This document shows, one piece after another, positions 63,001 through 64,000 of a stretch of DNA of 64,000 nt. Positions within the stretch are counted from its first letter, which is position 1; each line of letters opens with the position of its first letter. Origin of the DNA: Salinactinospora qingdaonensis (GTDB lineage: Bacteria > Actinomycetota > Actinomycetes > Streptosporangiales > Streptosporangiaceae); the NCBI RefSeq assembly GCF_039539445.1, contig NZ_BAABDD010000006.1:1-64000 (forward strand). The letters run 5' to 3'. Made by a program: the position numbers and the translations under genes. The notes under the pieces are model-generated. The model did not search any database. It saw only the letters and a program-made list of their open reading frames with translations, and was not told the origin of the DNA.

Positions 63001-64000
63001 GTGCTGGGGGTGGAATCGGTGAGCGCCCACGACGACTATTTCGCGCTGGGCGGCGACTCGATCCTGATGCTGCGGCTGCGCGCGCTCGCGGCCGAGCGCG
63101 GTTTGAGTTTCACGCTGGCCGACCTGATGGCCGCCCCGACCGTGGCAGCGCTGGCGCAACGGGTGCGGGTGCGCGCTTTTGCAGTCGATGCGACGCCCCG
63201 CCCCTTCGAGCTGGTGTCCGACGTGGACCGGCCGCGGCTGGCGTGGGCGGTCGACGCCTACCCGGTGCCGCGGCTGAGCCTGGGGCTGCTGTACCACAGC
63301 GACCAGCCCCACGAGTCCTCGCTGTACCACGACGTGTTCCGCTACACGTTGGCGTTGGCGCCGCAGTGGGACGAGGCGGCGCTACGGCGGGCCTTCGCCA
63401 CGCTGGTGCGGCGCCATCCGGTGCTGCGCTCCTCGATCGACCTGGCGGGCTATTCCGAGCCGCTACAGGTCGTACACCACGAGGTCACGGGCGGGCTGGA
63501 GGTTGTCGACCTGCGCTCGTCGACGCCTGAGGCGGCCGAGGAGCGGGTGCGCGAGCACGTGGAGCAGCGGCGGTTCCACCACTATGTGTTCGAGCGGGCG
63601 CCGCTGTACCTGTTCCGGGTGCACCTGCGGCCGTCCTCGGTGGATCTGGTGTTCAGCTTCCACCACGCGATCCTGGACGGCTGGAGCGCGGCCACCCTGG
63701 TGCTGGAGCTGGTGTGGGGCTATCTGCACGAGACCGGCGCCGAGGTCGAGCCCGCTCCAACGGCGGCGCTGCCCACCGGCGCGGGCCACGTGCGCCAGGA
63801 GCGGCGGTCGCTGGCCTCGCCGGAGGACCGCGAGTACTGGCGCGAGCTGCTGGCCGGCGCGGAGGCGACCAGGCTGGAGGGGATACGGCCCCACGAGCCG
63901 CCGGTGGAGGCCACCCCCACCTCCCACCGTGTCGACGTGCCCGCCGAACTGGTCGAGCTGGTCGAGGCGACGGCGCGGCAGAGGGCGCTGCCGGTGAAGT
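60070..64000 (+). CDS. Non-ribosomal peptide synthetase, modules C-A(Ser)-PCP-C, 3'-truncated by window
   Basis: GTG 60070 (GAGG ~6 nt upstream) opens 1,310 codons without a stop. Condensation domain 1 (~5-430) has the active site SHHIVSDAWG. The adenylation domain (~450-940) has A3 YTSGSTGTPKGVMVEH, A5 NLYGPTEATVD, A7 YRTGDLARW and A10 PLTPNGKTDRRAL. The PCP has DDYFALGGDSILML with its phosphopantetheine Ser near 995. Condensation domain 2 (from ~1050) has FHHAILDGWSAATL. Aligning to GrsA positions gives the code D-V-W-H-V-S-L-V-D-K, close to known serine codes. A first-module C domain implies an acyl/aryl starter or an upstream protein. Product unknown. Confidence 0.95.
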   Translation, partial: MTVSVQNQLTSYQQDIWAANSQFPELPQFNIFIYDRFVGQVDVKVLAECLSRAAQRNEAARLRFGETAGIAHQWIERDATDVTVIDFSREDDPATAVSEWMRQSFQTPYDLTTDHPFDLAIIKESDSVHYAYMKSHHIVSDAWGLHLFMSQVRADYAHTVRTGKPAQLTAPSFVRQVEEDARYRASHRHEEDLAFFRDALAGVEPALFPRRFPSGARRTRRHAFTLERSLITESKKRGESPFTLFSAAVALYLSRIHRTDEVVLGIPLLNRAGKETKQTVGEFANTLPLRVNTAAGQSVTDLLAQLRDATRTLLRHQRAPLGEVVRALRDSGQRTQQPFDTTISYLRWPTAPELPGVSYETVAQTHAHDQDALAIWVYELDNEADVLVNVEYGDDVFDADFPIEAAARHIETLLRGALHAPETPLDELPMLSAAEHADLTRAKTATDADFPTEATLPDLLADQVARTPQASAIVTAGEELTFAELDKRAERVARALRADGVAPEDRVAVLLERGPHLPAAILGVLRAGAAYVPIDPRQPHERIHLLLTDSGATVVLVDDSTAEVARACTTAATRHVGAPPAVAEPADGPTGSAATAENLAYVIYTSGSTGTPKGVMVEHRSVVNRLWWMQRRYPIGPGDVLLQKTPISFDVSVWELLWWTFTGACLAVPPPGAERDPRELLAAIARHRVTVAHFVPSMLGPFVELLESDPHARRDAASLRLVVCSGEALSPSQVARFRRVFGGAVQLANLYGPTEATVDVTAFDCPDAPLDRVPIGRPIDNTQVYVLGRHSEPQPVGAPGELCVGGVGVARGYLNRPELTAQRFVATPVEPGGRLYRTGDLARWLADGDLEYLGRLDEQVKIRGNRVEPGEVSNHLAAVPGVRDAVVVDRVDADRGTHLVGYYVAEAELDPVLLRDELAARLPDFMVPAYFVAVAAIPLTPNGKTDRRALPEPRVGGEAGRAPHGAVEEGLAAVWAQVLGVESVSAHDDYFALGGDSILMLRLRALAAERGLSFTLADLMAAPTVAALAQRVRVRAFAVDATPRPFELVSDVDRPRLAWAVDAYPVPRLSLGLLYHSDQPHESSLYHDVFRYTLALAPQWDEAALRRAFATLVRRHPVLRSSIDLAGYSEPLQVVHHEVTGGLEVVDLRSSTPEAAEERVREHVEQRRFHHYVFERAPLYLFRVHLRPSSVDLVFSFHHAILDGWSAATLVLELVWGYLHETGAEVEPAPTAALPTGAGHVRQERRSLASPEDREYWRELLAGAEATRLEGIRPHEPPVEATPTSHRVDVPAELVELVEATARQRALPVK

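Overview
The window is high-GC actinobacterial DNA from a filamentous, biomass-degrading relative of the Nocardiopsaceae (Thermobifida, Nocardiopsis or Streptomonospora-like). That placement is an inference. It rests on high GC with GTG/TTG starts, a perfect 14-bp match to the CelR cellulase operator of Thermobifida in front of a GH9 cellulase gene, an AA10 LPMO, XRE/DUF397 pairs and a fuscimiditide-like graspetide cluster. No rRNA, tRNA or intact transposase was seen.

Layout. 1-2.4 kb: GH9 cellulase (cut by the window edge) and a DUF368 membrane protein. 2.9-7.5 kb: an SDR oxidoreductase, cytochrome bd oxidase (cydAB), DUF2795 and a STAS anti-anti-sigma-like protein. 7.8-11.5 kb: a translationally coupled hydratase / acetaldehyde dehydrogenase / aldolase trio (lower meta-cleavage pathway), divergent from an IclR regulator. 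11.8-12.3 kb: LPMO with a second CelR-like palindrome upstream. 13-16 kb: MBL hydrolase and FAD monooxygenase, divergent from a TetR gene with two matching 12-bp operators. 17-24.4 kb: small hypotheticals, a GT39-like membrane glycosyltransferase, a frameshifted gene and a PrmC-like methyltransferase.

24.4-46.5 kb is the most unusual region: a polymorphic-toxin locus read on the minus strand. A secreted LamG protein is followed by a complete secreted 2,224-residue Rhs/YD-repeat protein with its toxin tip and a two-helix candidate immunity gene. Behind it lie two displaced Rhs C-terminal cassettes. One has an unrecognised toxin tip followed by a membrane PH-like gene. The other has a HINT domain and an HNH-like toxin interrupted by two in-frame stops, followed by its immunity gene. 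Further on, past an UvrA-like ABC ATPase, a VOC protein and an AraC regulator, sits an AT-rich island of orphan immunity-like genes. One of these is a frameshifted paralogue of the immunity gene inside the Rhs locus. The arrangement fits a recombination-fed store of alternative tips and protective genes.

46.5-64 kb: a dispersed palindromic repeat family (eight copies in the window, often in inverted pairs), a DUF421 protein, a three-gene graspetide cluster (precursor, ATP-grasp ligase, PIMT-like methyltransferase), an XRE/DUF397 pair with divergent small genes, secreted proteins, a decayed DUF397, a cytosolic Ser/Thr kinase with TPR-like repeats, a SelW-like protein, and the start of an NRPS (C-A-PCP-C) whose adenylation code reads as serine.
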